The notes under the pieces: generated by a model
Database searches by the model: none
Seen by the model: the letters and a program-made list of their open reading frames with translations, nothing else
What the model was told of the DNA's origin: nothing
Assembly (NCBI RefSeq): GCF_011320115.1
Contig: NZ_JAANOZ010000006.1
Span: 1 to 64,000 of the forward strand
Source: Croceibacterium segetis
GTDB lineage: Bacteria > Pseudomonadota > Alphaproteobacteria > Sphingomonadales > Sphingomonadaceae
Direction of reading: 5' to 3'
DNA length: 64,000 nucleotides
Translations under genes and position numbers: made by a program
Part shown: piece after piece, positions 24,215 through 34,063 of the stretch
How the letters are laid out: every line of letters starts with the position of its first letter
Position numbering within the stretch: position 1 is the stretch's first letter

Positions 24215-24769
24215 TTGGCCGCTGCCCGGCGCCGCTGGGCGGCGGAGCTGCTGCATTACTGGTTCCACGCCCTGCGCCCCGGCGACTGGTTTCGCGTCAG
24301 CGAGAGCGTCGATGAGGAGCTGCGCCGCCGCTTCGCCGCGGATCTTGCGATGCTGCGCACAAGGCCGGCGCACGAATTCCTCGGCGATCCCCAGACGGCC
24401 TTCGCGGCGGTGGTGCTGTTTGACCAGGTGCCGCGCAACATCTACCGCGGCAGCGCCGAGGCCTTTGCCGGCGACCGGCTGGCGCGGGCGATCGCTCGCG
24501 GCATCGAGCGGCGAGGATGGGATCGCCGCCTGCGCAAGGTCGAGCGCCAGTTCGTCGCCATGCCGCTGATGCATAGCGAGGCGATCGCCGACCAGCTGCG
24601 CAGCCTTGCCGCGTTCGCGCGACTCGGACAGCGCTACGGCTTGCCCTACGCGCGCAGCCATTATCGGATGATCGCGCGTTTCGGCCGCTTCCCGCACCGC
24701 AACGCGGCGCTCGGCCGGACCTCCACCGCTGCCGAGGGGCGGGCCATCGCCCAGGGATTCCTGTGGTAA
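24215..24769 (+). CDS. DUF924 family protein
   Basis: A 184-residue helical protein with DUF924 hallmarks: WFHALRPGDWFRVSESVDEE, AVVLFDQVPRNIYRGSAEAF, ERQFVAMPLMHSE and a closing GRFPHRNAALGR. DUF924 resembles a tetratricopeptide-like fold with unknown function. It starts with a TTG two bases after the previous stop, which implies translational coupling with the exported protein gene. Confidence 0.82.
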   Translation: MAAARRRWAAELLHYWFHALRPGDWFRVSESVDEELRRRFAADLAMLRTRPAHEFLGDPQTAFAAVVLFDQVPRNIYRGSAEAFAGDRLARAIARGIERRGWDRRLRKVERQFVAMPLMHSEAIADQLRSLAAFARLGQRYGLPYARSHYRMIARFGRFPHRNAALGRTSTAAEGRAIAQGFLW

Positions 24770-24870
24770 AATTGCCGCGCCAGTTTCGCTAATCCGCTTG
24801 GCGGGGCGTCACGCTTGACGACGCGGGGCAAATCGCTCACTCATAAGTGCATATAAGGGCACAAAATTTC

Positions 24871-24886
24871 TCCCCAATGTTGGGGA
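24871..24886. promoter_or_regulatory. Palindrome upstream of small exported gene
   Basis: TCCCCAA-TG-TTGGGGA, perfect 7-base arms, sits about 70 bases upstream of the ATG at 24954 in an A/T-rich patch. It may be an operator or an mRNA leader hairpin; no regulator is indicated. Confidence 0.35.
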
Positions 24887-24953
24887 ACTTTCCGGCTCGA
24901 ACGCGGTTTTTTTCGTTCGTGTCCTCACGTCGATATTTGGCAGGGAGATATCA

Positions 24954-25178
24954 ATGAGAATTGCCAAGACCACGCTCGCTTCGGCAGCAGCGCTCGGATT
25001 GATCGCCGCACCGATTTCGGCGCAAGCGGCCCCGGTTCGCGCGTCCACCCCGGTCGACCAGAACGAAGAGATCGCCGGTGGCGGGACCATCCTCTACGTC
25101 GCGCTCGCCGCAGCCGCGATCGCGTTGATCATCCTCGTCGCGAGCGACGACGAGAACCAGCTGCCCACCAGCCCGTAG
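24954..25178 (+). CDS. Small membrane protein
   Basis: A 74-residue protein: cleavable-looking signal peptide (1-25, ISAQA), a short polar stretch (TPVDQNEEIAGG), one membrane helix (about 44-64) and an acidic tail SDDENQLPTSP. The ATG follows GGCAGGGAG and a perfect terminator hairpin follows the stop, so it is a monocistronic unit. No function recognised. Confidence 0.7.
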   Translation: MRIAKTTLASAAALGLIAAPISAQAAPVRASTPVDQNEEIAGGGTILYVALAAAAIALIILVASDDENQLPTSP

Positions 25179-25201
25179 TACTGGTTCCCGCACAACTACA
25201 G

Positions 25202-25228
25202 ACGGGGCCGCCGCAAGCGGCCCCGTTT
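25202..25228 (+). terminator. Rho-independent terminator
   Basis: ACGGGGCCGC and GCGGCCCCGT form a perfect 10-base stem around CGCAA, followed by TTTGCGTTT. It lies 24 bases after the stop at 25178. Confidence 0.75.
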
Positions 25229-25249
25229 GCGTTTCTGGCGCCTTCGTTG

Positions 25250-26088
25250 TCATTGTTCGTAGAGGCGGAATTCCAGCGAAACGCGAGTGGTGTCGGGATT
25301 GTGATTCCGGCCGAGCCCGTGAATGAGATGTGACGAGAAGACGATCATCTCGCTTTCCGCGGGGCACAAGGTGCTCAGGGCCGTCTGCCCGTTCCAGCTC
25401 TTGATGCAGTTCACCGAGTACCGCTGCCCTTCCATCACCGTTCCGGCGCGCGTGCGCAGCACGGCACTTTCCTTCAAGAGATGAGAGCCCGGCGCCACCG
25501 GGAGACCGGTTCCCTCGCCGACGCCGCAGATCGGGATCCAGACGTTGACCATCCGCGGGATGCTGCCGAGCTGGTCGAGAGAGCGCCGTGAGCGTCCTTG
25601 TGGGCCGGGTTGAAACCGACCGACCCCGGCGGATTGATGCGGGCGATGATCCACTGGTCGGAACTCTCCAGCGGATTGCGATAACCGAGCTTCACCCCCA
25701 GCAGCTCGCTCAGTTCGCCGACGATCCTGGCTTCGTCGAAGCCGAAATCCTTCGGAAACAGGCGCCTGGTCTTGCGGATGACCCGGGCATGTAGCGCGTC
25801 GTCGACGTACTTGTGGTAATCGCCCAGCCGGAACGCCGACAAATCGGCGTCCGGCGCCAGTTCGGCGATCGAACGCCTGACGACCCGCTCGACATCCTCG
25901 CGAACTTCCGCGGAATCGAAGAACCGCGTCGAATCAATGATCGCGTAACCGTCGCGGTACCAGTCCTCCGCCGCCACGAGGTCGTCGAAGCGTTCGGCCA
26001 GGCAAACGTCCTCGCCCGCGAAGAACGCCGTCTCCGGGTCGCACTCGACCGAGAACTCCCGGCCATCGATGGTGTAGCTCAACCGCAT
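25250..26088 (-). pseudogene. Phytanoyl-CoA dioxygenase-like gene with frameshift
   Basis: Residues 1-170 in one frame include the 2-oxoglutarate oxygenase HKD pair (His163, Asp165); the rest, in another frame, reads QLGSIPRMVNVWIPICGVGE and ends with the second metal ligand and Arg (SSHLIHGLGRNH, TTRVSLEFRLYE). The switch falls in a GAGAGAG tract at 25577-25583. Removing two bases there restores a single 278-residue protein. It may be a sequencing error, a recent null mutation or a slippage-prone gene. Start at ATG 26088. No neighbour in the same operon. Confidence 0.75.
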
Positions 26089-26148
26089 GATCGAAAATCC
26101 CGCGCCGCGTGGTTCATAGCGTCACGCAGCCCGCTTGGCATCCTCACA

Positions 26149-26628
26149 TCAGCGACCGTCTGCTGCCGGCTCGCGCGCGAGACGCACGCTGGTCCGCTCA
26201 TAACCGAGCCGCTCGTAGAAGCGGTGTGCATCGGTTCGCGCGAGGTTGCTGGTGACTTCGACCAGTTGGCATCCGGCCGCGACAAGCGCTTCCTCCGCCG
26301 CGCGCACGAGCCCGGCACCGATGCCGCGGCCGCGCAGCGCGGTGTCGACCACCATCATCGAAATGCGCCCCACTGGTGCCGGGCGATGCAGCACCCGCAT
26401 CATCGAAGTGCTGAGGCAGCCGACCACTTCGCCGTCAAGCTCGGCGACAAGGACCAGGCGGCCATCCTGCTCCATCTCCGCCAGGCGCCGGGTGATGTCG
26501 GCCTCGGCGGCGTCGTAGCCGAGTTGGCCGATCAGGCGTTCGAGCGCGCGGCAATCGGCCGCGCGGGCGCTTCGCACCACGAGTCCTGCCATGCCATCGC
26601 TCGCTGCCATCCCCCCTGCGAACAGCAT
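26149..26628 (-). CDS. GNAT family N-acetyltransferase
   Basis: A 159-residue GNAT. VRSARAADCRALERLIGQLG is the N-terminal strand-helix, VVGCLSTSMM the central strand, and ISMMVVDTALRGRGIGAGLVR the acetyl-CoA pyrophosphate loop (RGRGIG); AHRFYERLGYERTS is the closing motif. Acetyl acceptor cannot be told. Met13 (26592) is a credible alternative start. Divergent from the DoxX-like gene at 26708. Confidence 0.85.
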   Translation of the reverse strand: MLFAGGMAASDGMAGLVVRSARAADCRALERLIGQLGYDAAEADITRRLAEMEQDGRLVLVAELDGEVVGCLSTSMMRVLHRPAPVGRISMMVVDTALRGRGIGAGLVRAAEEALVAAGCQLVEVTSNLARTDAHRFYERLGYERTSVRLAREPAADGR

Positions 26629-26707
26629 TTACTTTGTTCGCGCAAGGGGCGTAGTCTTTGCCCAAAGAGAGGGTCCGCACGAACGGACGGCCAAGGGGGA
26701 GAGCGCC

Positions 26708-27748
26708 ATGAAGTACGCCATCTGGTTCGTGCGGCTAATCTTTGCCGCGTGGATGATCCCGGCGGGGCTCAATCACTTCGTTCCGCTGTTTCCCCAGCCG
26801 ATGGGCAACCAGCCGCTCAGCACGGAGCTGATCACCGCGCTGCTGGACAGCCACATGTTCGACATGACCAAGGCGGTCGAGTTGCTCGCCGGGCTCGCCG
26901 TGCTGACCGGCTTCTACGCCCCGCTGATGGTGGTCGTGTGCATGCCGGTGTCGTTCTGCGTGTGGTACTGGGACGTGCCGCTGCAGGGCTGGAGCTCGGG
27001 TTCGGCGATCTACGGCTGGGCCGTGCTGGTGTGCAACCTGGTGCTGTGCCTGTCCTACGTCGAAAGCTACCGCGCCATGCTGGCGCCGCGCACGGCCGCG
27101 AAGGGCGCCAACTCAGCTTTCCTCGGCGCCCGGATCGTCTTCGGCGCATGGATGCTGGCGAGCGGAGCGAACATGCTGTTCGGGCCGTTCTACCCGGTTC
27201 CGGCCGGCCACGAGCCGCTCGCGGTGCAACTGATGGCCGCGCTCACCCACAGCAAGCTGCTTTACGTGGCCGCGGGGATCGAGCTTGTCACCGGCGCGCT
27301 GATCCTCGCCGGGGTGTTCGTCCCCCTGGCCCTGTGCGTGCTGATGCCGGTAACGGTCTGCGCGGCGTTCTGGGCGGTGATTCTCGAGCATGCGCCGCTC
27401 GGCATGATCCTCGCGCTCGCAGCGGTCGCGCTCAACGCCTGGCTGATGCTCGGCTATCTCGGCACCTACAAGGGCATGCTGCGGCGCCGCGCGCTGACCC
27501 TAGGCGAAAGCCCCACGCCGGGGGCCAACTTCGACACCGCCTACGCAATACCGGTCGGCCCGGTTTCACCATCGCAGTTCGCGGTGGCGCTGGTCCCGCT
27601 GCTTGCCGCCGCGGCGTTCTATTACATCTGGGTGTTCGGCGACACCGGCCGCTACGCGCTGCTGATCCTCGCCTATCCGGCGGTCGTGCTGGTGGCGCGG
27701 CTGCTGCAAGGCATGGGGCGCGGTCCGATCGCTCCGGAGCCGGCATGA
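26708..27748 (+). CDS. Polytopic membrane protein with duplicated DoxX-like domain
   Basis: A 346-residue membrane protein. Residues 4-135 and about 140-270 are recognisable repeats of each other: VRLIFAAWMIPAGLNHFVP versus ARIVFGAWMLASGANMLFGP; VELLAGLAVLTGFYAPL versus IELVTGALILAGVFVPL; YVESYRAMLAPR versus LGTYKGMLRRR. Each repeat has four membrane helices as in DoxX. Two further helices end the protein. ATG 26708 follows GGGGGAGAG. Transport or redox role unknown. Confidence 0.75.
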   Translation: MKYAIWFVRLIFAAWMIPAGLNHFVPLFPQPMGNQPLSTELITALLDSHMFDMTKAVELLAGLAVLTGFYAPLMVVVCMPVSFCVWYWDVPLQGWSSGSAIYGWAVLVCNLVLCLSYVESYRAMLAPRTAAKGANSAFLGARIVFGAWMLASGANMLFGPFYPVPAGHEPLAVQLMAALTHSKLLYVAAGIELVTGALILAGVFVPLALCVLMPVTVCAAFWAVILEHAPLGMILALAAVALNAWLMLGYLGTYKGMLRRRALTLGESPTPGANFDTAYAIPVGPVSPSQFAVALVPLLAAAAFYYIWVFGDTGRYALLILAYPAVVLVARLLQGMGRGPIAPEPA

Positions 27749-27801
27749 CTTAGTTCCGACTCGCCGCCCCTTTGGACAAAATGGCGCGCTGCGTGCGGCG
27801 A

Positions 27802-29337
27802 TCAGGCAGTCCATTGGCGGCATGCCGCCGCTTGCGTTCCCTGTTCTCCGCACACCTCGTCCATGCGCGAGCGAAGCCCGGCAAGGACCTGCCCGCCGTT
27901 GTGCGCCGCGCTCCACGAGCGGAGCTTGTCGCCCCAGTCGGCGACCTTGACCCGGGTGCGCTGGTAATAGCTGTCCGGGCTCTTGCCGAGCTCGTCGATC
28001 ACCGCGTTGGCGGCCTTCGTCACCGCCGCCTTGTCGTCCGGCGCGTTGCGCAGCACGGTCCTGGAATAGAGGATCGCCCATTGCACCCGCGTCGCCGGGC
28101 CTTGCGAGGCCTCGTAAGCCTTGCGCGCCCATTCGATCGCGCCGGCCTTGTCGCCGTCCTGCTCGGCGAAGTCCGACAGGCTGCTCATGTAGTAATACGG
28201 CTGCTCCGAACGTTTGAGCTCGGCCAGCTCGAGTTTCCTCGCGGCGGTGTGATCGCCCGCGTTGAACAGCAGGTAGGCGGCATCGTCGATCACGCCCTGG
28301 CGCGTCATCTTGTCCCTGGCGTTGGCGTCGGCCCAGGCGACGCTGTCGCGCACTTTCGCCAGCACGCCCGCCGGAACCTTGCCGCTCGCCCGCGCCAGCT
28401 TGACGTCGGCATTGGTCGCATTGAGCCGGTCGGCGATCGACGCGCTCGGATCGGCATATAGCGAATCCGCCGCGGCAATCAGCGCGCGGCTCAGTCCCTC
28501 ACGGCGTTTGCCGTCGGACAGGGCGGCGACCATCGGCGCGACATCGTAGCTCAGCTCCTGCCGGTTGGCCTTCACTTCGGCCGCATCGGCGAGGATCGGC
28601 GGCAGGATCTCGAGCAGCCGCGCCTGCTGCGCCGCCGTCAGCCTGGCCTTGCCGTCCTCCCCCTGCTCGGCGCCGACGACCAGCGCGAGCAGCGCGAACC
28701 GCCGCTGCAGCGACGGTTGCGGTGCGGCCGCCGCCAGGCGCTCGAGCAGCGGCACCGCGCTGGCCGGGTCCTTGAAGTGCTTGGGATCGTTACGCCAGTC
28801 GAAGTCGGAGAGGATGCGCCAGTCGTCCGTCGCCAGCCTGGCCGGGTCGGCCTTGGCCCTGGCGAGCAGGTCCTCGATCGAAGTCGTGCGCCCGGCGGCG
28901 GTGCGCAGCAGGGCGGGCAGCTGCGAGGCCATCGTGGCGCTGGAGACGCGGGTGATCTCGGAACCGTCGGGTCGCAGCACGATCACCGTGGGATACCCGC
29001 TGATTCCGAACTGCTCGCCCCAGCGCTGCGCGCCCTTGCTGTCGCCGTCGAGATAGACCGGAACGAAGGCCTGGGTTTCGGCGATGAAGGCTGGGTCCTT
29101 GAACAGGGTGGACTTCATCTGGTTGCACGGCGGGCACCACACCGCGCCCCAGTAGAGCAGCGCCGGCTTGCCGCTTTCCTTCGCCTCCGCCAGCGCGTCG
29201 GCAACGTCGCCTTCGCGCCAGGCGATCTCTTTCCCGGCAGCCGTCGCGGCGGGTCGTTCGGCTGCGGGCTTGCACCCCGTGGTCGCGAAGGCGAGTGCGA
29301 GGGCCATCGCCAGCGTCGCGGGAAGGGTACGGGTCAT
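27802..29337 (-). CDS. Thioredoxin-like lipoprotein with helical repeat domain
   Basis: A 511-residue lipoprotein: lipobox TTGC (Cys22), then a thioredoxin fold with WCPPC at 67-71 and cis-Pro segment [10 protein letters not shown], then about 350 residues of helical, TPR-like sequence ([40 protein letters not shown]). The WCPPC active site suggests a periplasmic reductase or isomerase with a large substrate-binding arm. Its ATG overlaps the guaA TGA by four bases (ATGA), so it is cotranscribed with guaA, an unexpected partner. Confidence 0.82.
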   Translation of the reverse strand: MTRTLPATLAMALALAFATTGCKPAAERPAATAAGKEIAWREGDVADALAEAKESGKPALLYWGAVWCPPCNQMKSTLFKDPAFIAETQAFVPVYLDGDSKGAQRWGEQFGISGYPTVIVLRPDGSEITRVSSATMASQLPALLRTAAGRTTSIEDLLARAKADPARLATDDWRILSDFDWRNDPKHFKDPASAVPLLERLAAAAPQPSLQRRFALLALVVGAEQGEDGKARLTAAQQARLLEILPPILADAAEVKANRQELSYDVAPMVAALSDGKRREGLSRALIAAADSLYADPSASIADRLNATNADVKLARASGKVPAGVLAKVRDSVAWADANARDKMTRQGVIDDAAYLLFNAGDHTAARKLELAELKRSEQPYYYMSSLSDFAEQDGDKAGAIEWARKAYEASQGPATRVQWAILYSRTVLRNAPDDKAAVTKAANAVIDELGKSPDSYYQRTRVKVADWGDKLRSWSAAHNGGQVLAGLRSRMDEVCGEQGTQAAACRQWTA

Positions 29338-30908
29338 TCCCACTCGATAGTCCCGGGCGGCTTCGAGGTATAGTCGTAGACCACCCGGTTGATGCCCTTG
29401 ACCTCGTTGACGATCCGCGTCGCCACGCGGCCGAGAAAGGCGGCGTCGAAGGGGTAGACGTCGGCGGTCATGCCGTCGGTGCTGGTCACCGCGCGCAGGG
29501 CGCAGACGCTGTCGTAAGTGCGATAGTCGCCCATCACGCCGACGGTTTTGACCGGGAGCAGCACCGCGAAGGCCTGCCAGATCGCGTCGTAGAGACCGGC
29601 GGCCCGAATTTCCTCGAGATAGATCGCGTCGGCCTTGCGCAGAATGTCGCACTTCTCGCGGGTGACCTCGCCGGGAATGCGGATCGCCAGGCCGGGACCG
29701 GGGAACGGGTGGCGGCCGACGAAGGCCTCGGGCAGCCCCAGCTCGCGTCCCAGCTCGCGCACTTCGTCCTTGAACAGCTCGCGCAGCGGCTCGACCAGCG
29801 CCATGTTCATCCGCTCCGGCAACCCGCCGACGTTGTGGTGGCTCTTGATCGTCACCGACGGGCCGCCGGTGAAGCTGACGCTTTCAATCACGTCGGGATA
29901 GAGCGTGCCCTGGGCGAGGAAATCGGCCCCGCCGACCTTGCGCGCCTCTTCCTCGAACACGTCGATGAAGGTCTTGCCGATGAACTTGCGCTTGGCCTCG
30001 GGCTCGTCGAGCCCGGCGAGGCCGGAAAGGAACAGGTCCTCGGCGTTCACGTGGACCAGCGGGATGTTGTAGTGGTCGCGGAACAGGCTGACGACCTGCT
30101 CGGCCTCGTTGAGGCGCATCAGCCCGTGGTCGACGAACACGCAAGTCAGCTGGCTGCCGATCGCCTCGTGGATCAGCACCGCGGCAACCGCGCTGTCGAC
30201 CCCGCCCGAGAGTCCGCAGATCACCCGCCCGCTGCCGACTTGGGCGCGGATTTCGTCGATCTTGGTCTTGCGGAACTCGGCCATCGTCCAGTCGCCCGCC
30301 AGGCCGCAGACGTGACGGACGAAGTTGGCGATCAGCTTGGCGCCGTCGGGCGTGTGATAGACCTCTGGGTGGAACTGCGTGCCGTAGTACTTGCGCTCGT
30401 CGTCGGCGATCAGCGCGAAGGGGGCACCGTCGCTGGTGGCGACGATGCGGAAGCCCGGGGCGAAGCGGGTGACCTTGTCGCCGTGGCTCATCCACACCTG
30501 GTGGCGCTCGCCGACCTGCCACAGCCCTTCGAACAGCATGCATGGCTCGGTCACGGTCAGGAACGCACGGCCGAACTCCCCGCCCTCGCCGGTTTCGTGG
30601 CCCGGTCGGACCTCACCGCCGAGCTGGTGCGACATGACTTGCTGGCCGTAACAGATGCCGAGGATCGGCAAGCCGCTGTCGAACAGGACTTGCGGCGCGC
30701 GCGGCGATCCCTCTTCGGGCACTCCGGCAGGCGAGCCAGAGAGGATGATCCCCTTCGGCCTGAGCCGCCGAAACGCCTCTTCGGCCAGCGTGAACGGGGC
30801 GATCTCCGAATAGACCCCCGCCTCGCGCACGCGGCGGGCGATCAGCTGGGTCACCTGGCTGCCGAAATCGACGATCAGGATGGAATCGGGGAGGTGCTGG
30901 GGGTCCAT
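29334..30908 (-). CDS. guaA: GMP synthase (glutamine-hydrolysing)
   Basis: A 524-residue two-domain enzyme converting XMP to GMP. Glutamine amidotransferase domain 1-200 with GICYGQQ (Cys nucleophile) and a later FHPEVYH; ATP pyrophosphatase domain with the P-loop [15 protein letters not shown]-terminal dimerisation domain ending [16 protein letters not shown]. Start at ATG 30908 ([18 protein letters not shown]); the open frame to 30983 is not conserved-looking. Downstream thioredoxin-like lipoprotein overlaps the stop. Confidence 0.96.
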   Translation of the reverse strand: MDPQHLPDSILIVDFGSQVTQLIARRVREAGVYSEIAPFTLAEEAFRRLRPKGIILSGSPAGVPEEGSPRAPQVLFDSGLPILGICYGQQVMSHQLGGEVRPGHETGEGGEFGRAFLTVTEPCMLFEGLWQVGERHQVWMSHGDKVTRFAPGFRIVATSDGAPFALIADDERKYYGTQFHPEVYHTPDGAKLIANFVRHVCGLAGDWTMAEFRKTKIDEIRAQVGSGRVICGLSGGVDSAVAAVLIHEAIGSQLTCVFVDHGLMRLNEAEQVVSLFRDHYNIPLVHVNAEDLFLSGLAGLDEPEAKRKFIGKTFIDVFEEEARKVGGADFLAQGTLYPDVIESVSFTGGPSVTIKSHHNVGGLPERMNMALVEPLRELFKDEVRELGRELGLPEAFVGRHPFPGPGLAIRIPGEVTREKCDILRKADAIYLEEIRAAGLYDAIWQAFAVLLPVKTVGVMGDYRTYDSVCALRAVTSTDGMTADVYPFDAAFLGRVATRIVNEVKGINRVVYDYTSKPPGTIEWE

Positions 30909-30960
30909 GGCGGCGCGATAGTGAGCGGGCGGCGGGCTGTAAAGCGAGCCGCCGGCAGGC

Positions 30961-32403
30961 CTATGGCCAAGGCCCTCCGTCATCCACCGCCTTGGTGTCG
31001 ACCTCCGTCAGATTGATGCGATCGGCCCATTCGTCGGCAGCGTTGTCGTAGGTGAAGCTTTGCGGCGACTCGGGCAGCATTCCCGCGTTCCATGCCATCC
31101 AGGCGGCGGTCAATTGCCGGTAGACTTCGGGCATCCGGTTCTTGAGATTCGCCCGCTCCATCGGATCGTCGACAACGTTGAACAGGTACGTGTTGCCGCC
31201 GATCTTGAGCGCCTTGTAATCGCCCATGCGCACCGCCCGCTGGGCATTGGCCTTGTAGCGCCAGTAGAGCGTGCGCGGCGCCGGCTTCGCCGCGCCGGCC
31301 AGCACGGGCAGGAGGTTCAGCCCGTCGCTCGGGAAGCGTGGGTCGGGGCGCGTTCCCGCGACGGCGGTCAGTGTCGGCAGCCAGTCGAGATGAATCGTCG
31401 GCTGCTCGCTCACCAGGCCCTGGGGAATCCGCCCGGGCCAGCGCACCACCGAAGGGATGCGGATTCCGCCTTCGAGCAGCTCGGACTTGCGGCCGTTGAA
31501 CGGCCAGGTGGTCGAGAACCGCTCCCCGCCGTTGTCGCTGGTAAAGACGATCAGGGTGTTTTCCGCCTGCCCGGTCTGCGCCAGCGCCTCGAGCAAGCGG
31601 CCCACTTGCCGATCCATTTCCTCCACCATGCGGTTGTAGGTGGCGAGGGTCCCGGATTCGGTGATCCGCTGCCCGTAAGTGAGCCGGGCCGAGGCCTGCT
31701 CGTCGTCCGGGGTCTCCCACGGCCAGTGCGGCGCATTGAAATGCAGGCTCATGAACAGCGGCGCCTTGCGGTCTTTTTGCGCGCGGATCACTTCGACGGC
31801 GCGCTGGCCGAGCAGCTCGGTAAGGTAGCCGTGGCGCTCGATCGGAACGTCGCCGTCCCACAGGTCGGGCTGCAGCTTGCCCGAGCGGTCGACACCATGC
31901 TTGAAGTAATCGAGTGCACCGCCGCGAAAGCCGAAGAAGTGGTCGTAGCCGCTCTGCAAGGGGCCGAACTTCGGCAGCGAGCCGAGATGCCACTTGCCGA
32001 TCAGCCAGGTTTCGTACCCGGCGGCCTTGAGAATGGAGGGCAGCACCGGCTGCGTGGGCGGCAGGCCGACGTCGTTGCCGGCGAGCGGTTCTTCGAGCCC
32101 GATCGGCAAGCGATACTGATAGCGTCCGGTGATGATTCCTACCCGCGACGCCGTGCAAACCGCCGAGGCGGCATAGGCCTGGGTGAAGCGGGCGCCCTCG
32201 GCGGCGATCCGGTCTATCGCCGGGGTCCTGATCTGCGGCGCGCCATAGCAGGAAAGGTCGGCTACCCCCATGTCGTCGGCGAGAATGAAGATAATGTTCG
32301 GCCGCTCCGGGTCGCCGCCCGGCGCCGCACGCCCGGCGACCGCAGCCGCCGCGGCCAGGCCCGGAGCGAACGCCAGCAGATTCCTCCGTGACAGGGATTT
32401 CAT
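30961..32403 (-). CDS. Sulfatase, arylsulfatase type
   Basis: A 480-residue exported sulfatase. N-terminus SRRNLLAF is Tat-like, followed by an Ala-rich signal. Metal ligands [15 protein letters not shown], and the formylglycine motif CTASR (Cys83) followed by VGIITGR, which fits C-x-(P/A)-x-R. GKWHLG and [11 protein letters not shown] are further family motifs. Likely acts on sulfated aryl or sugar esters in the periplasm and needs a formylglycine-generating enzyme, which is not in the window. Its stop is 53 bases before the guaA start. Confidence 0.88.
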   Translation of the reverse strand: MKSLSRRNLLAFAPGLAAAAAVAGRAAPGGDPERPNIIFILADDMGVADLSCYGAPQIRTPAIDRIAAEGARFTQAYAASAVCTASRVGIITGRYQYRLPIGLEEPLAGNDVGLPPTQPVLPSILKAAGYETWLIGKWHLGSLPKFGPLQSGYDHFFGFRGGALDYFKHGVDRSGKLQPDLWDGDVPIERHGYLTELLGQRAVEVIRAQKDRKAPLFMSLHFNAPHWPWETPDDEQASARLTYGQRITESGTLATYNRMVEEMDRQVGRLLEALAQTGQAENTLIVFTSDNGGERFSTTWPFNGRKSELLEGGIRIPSVVRWPGRIPQGLVSEQPTIHLDWLPTLTAVAGTRPDPRFPSDGLNLLPVLAGAAKPAPRTLYWRYKANAQRAVRMGDYKALKIGGNTYLFNVVDDPMERANLKNRMPEVYRQLTAAWMAWNAGMLPESPQSFTYDNAADEWADRINLTEVDTKAVDDGGPWP

Positions 32404-32929
32404 GCGCCCTCCGTCCCCGCAGGCCGTCGTTGCCCGCCTGCGCGGTCTAACTCATCCCGGCGGCGTCGGCCAATCGCAAGTGCGAGGCTGCCCCCGACCA
32501 CCGTCGCCGGCACCCCTGGCAGACGCCGCCGTCCAATAGACCTAGTCCAATTGGATGAGATTCGGCATTTTCGCCAAGGCCCGCTTCTTCAACAGCGGTT
32601 TTTCGATCCATCCTGTCACCGGAGACCAGGTGCTGAACGGCGAAACCACCCGTGGGGCGACCGATTCGACGTTCGGCCTAACGGCGGGAGTGCAGATGGA
32701 ATCCTGGTGGTGAGACCGGGCGAGGGGGTTTCGGCCGAGTAAGGACTCCGAACCGTGGGCTGGTTCCGGCCCCCGGAGAGGTTGCGCAAAACGCAATAGC
32801 TTTGGCGGTTTTCTCATTTGTGATGCGCGACATGCAACCCTATCTGCCCGCTTGAGCCGGCTGGCGGACACCTCTCCCCCCACCCCCGTCCCCAGCCGGC
32901 ACACCCCCTCCATCGCCTCCCACCAGGGA
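32404..32929. other. Interval with one possible gene remnant
   Basis: About 525 bases between the sulfatase and the DUF421 gene. Apart from the 52-codon frame at 32555-32713, nothing coding is seen. Two in-frame stops precede that frame, and the remaining sequence is ordinary in composition. Confidence 0.45.
32555..32713 (+). other. Short frame, possible gene fragment
   Basis: ATG 32555 to TGA 32713 encodes 52 residues (RFFNSGFSIHPVTGDQVL, TDSTFGLTAGVQMESWW). The composition is protein-like, rich in alternating aromatic and polar residues as in beta strands of outer-membrane proteins, but the frame is bounded upstream by stops at 32538 and 32532. There is no good ribosome site. It could be a fragment of a lost gene. 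Confidence 0.3.
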
Positions 32930-33421
32930 TCATGCAGGCCCCTTGTCGGGCTCGTTCGCGGTTCGCTCGGCGCTGCCGCCGGGGTCCTTGCCGATGAAGC
33001 TGATCTTGCCGTCGGTTTCGAGGATTCCCCAGGCCACGTCGTCGAGGCGGGCGATCCCGGCGTGGCGCATCTCGCTTTCGACCTCGCTCCGGGTCAGCCG
33101 GTTGCGGCGCATCATCTTGGCCAGCAATTCGCCGCCGCGAACGACCACCTGGGGCTCGCCGTCGAGCAGGCGCTCGGCGCGCGGCCAGGTATAGGTCACC
33201 CAGTTCAGCACCAGGCTCCAGAAGCCGAAGGTGGCGACGGCGAGAGTTGCGCCGGTGACGCTGTAATCGCTCTGCGTGGCGCCTTGCTGGATGAGGTCGC
33301 CCATCACCACCAGCAGGACGACCTCGAACGGGGTCATCTCCGCGATCTCGCGCTTGCCGAGCAGTCGCAGCAGCACGAAAATGACCGCGAACATGAAGGT
33401 GGCGCGCAGGACGATGTCCAT
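32930..33421 (-). CDS. DUF421 (YetF-like) membrane protein
   Basis: A 163-residue protein: LLRLLGKREIAEMTPFEVVLLVVMGDLIQ is the DUF421 signature across its membrane helices, followed by TWPRAERLLDGEPQVVVRGG and a cytosolic domain RRNRLTRSEVESEMRHAGI. YetF-type proteins are of unknown function and common in stress-linked genes. The ATG shares its A with the TGA of the upstream gene (TGATG), so the pair is coupled. Confidence 0.85.
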   Translation of the reverse strand: MDIVLRATFMFAVIFVLLRLLGKREIAEMTPFEVVLLVVMGDLIQQGATQSDYSVTGATLAVATFGFWSLVLNWVTYTWPRAERLLDGEPQVVVRGGELLAKMMRRNRLTRSEVESEMRHAGIARLDDVAWGILETDGKISFIGKDPGGSAERTANEPDKGPA

Positions 33422-33960
33422 CAGGGAAGCACCCGCAAGCGCACCGGCCGCACGGCCAGCACCGCATTGTCGTCGAGGATAGCCACCTGTCCGTCGTTTT
33501 CACCGACCAGCGACGGATTGACTTGCCCGTCCAGCTTCACCTGCAGCCGCTCGCCGGCCTTCAGCGCGCCGTAGTTCAGCATGACCGTTCCGTTGTCGAA
33601 CTTCGCCTCGCTCGGGTCGGGAATGATCGAATTGAACGAAAGGTTGCGCAAATAGCTGCCGGAAATCGCGACCACCGGCCTGGCGATCGGGCGTTCGGCA
33701 TCGACGACGATATCGATTTCCAGGATCATGCCGCTGCGAAGCGTCCGCGGAGCTTCGACGGTCAGCCTGGCGCCGTTGCTTTCGGCAGTGACTTGCGGAT
33801 CCGCCGTGCCGCCGAAGGCGCCGAGCAACGCGGCCAGCAGCAGAGCGCCGAGAATGGCGATCGGGAGGAAGCCGCGCAGAGCCCCGCCCGAGCCGTCGAA
33901 ATGGCGGGCGGTGATGCCGTCGGGCAAGCCTGGCTGAACCGCTGGTTTCTGCTTCCCCAA
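33421..33960 (-). CDS. Membrane-anchored protein coupled to DUF421 gene
   Basis: A 179-residue protein: a short cytosolic N-terminus, one membrane helix (about 31-50, FLPIAILGALLLAALLGAF) and a periplasmic beta-rich domain (GARLTVEAPRTLRSGMILEI, PVVAISGSYLRNLSFNSIIP, MLNYGALKAGERLQVKLDGQ). It looks like an immunoglobulin-like fold. No family recognised. Overlap with the DUF421 start by one base argues for a joint role of the two membrane proteins. Confidence 0.7.
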   Translation of the reverse strand: MGKQKPAVQPGLPDGITARHFDGSGGALRGFLPIAILGALLLAALLGAFGGTADPQVTAESNGARLTVEAPRTLRSGMILEIDIVVDAERPIARPVVAISGSYLRNLSFNSIIPDPSEAKFDNGTVMLNYGALKAGERLQVKLDGQVNPSLVGENDGQVAILDDNAVLAVRPVRLRVLP

Positions 33961-34063
33961 TGCCTCCTCGCTTCCCGAGCCCGGTCGCTCGAAGTGCTGT
34001 TGAGTCAGCTAGGAAACAGCTCCGATGCCGCCCCGTTCCGCCACGGATTGCGGAGCGGCAGCG

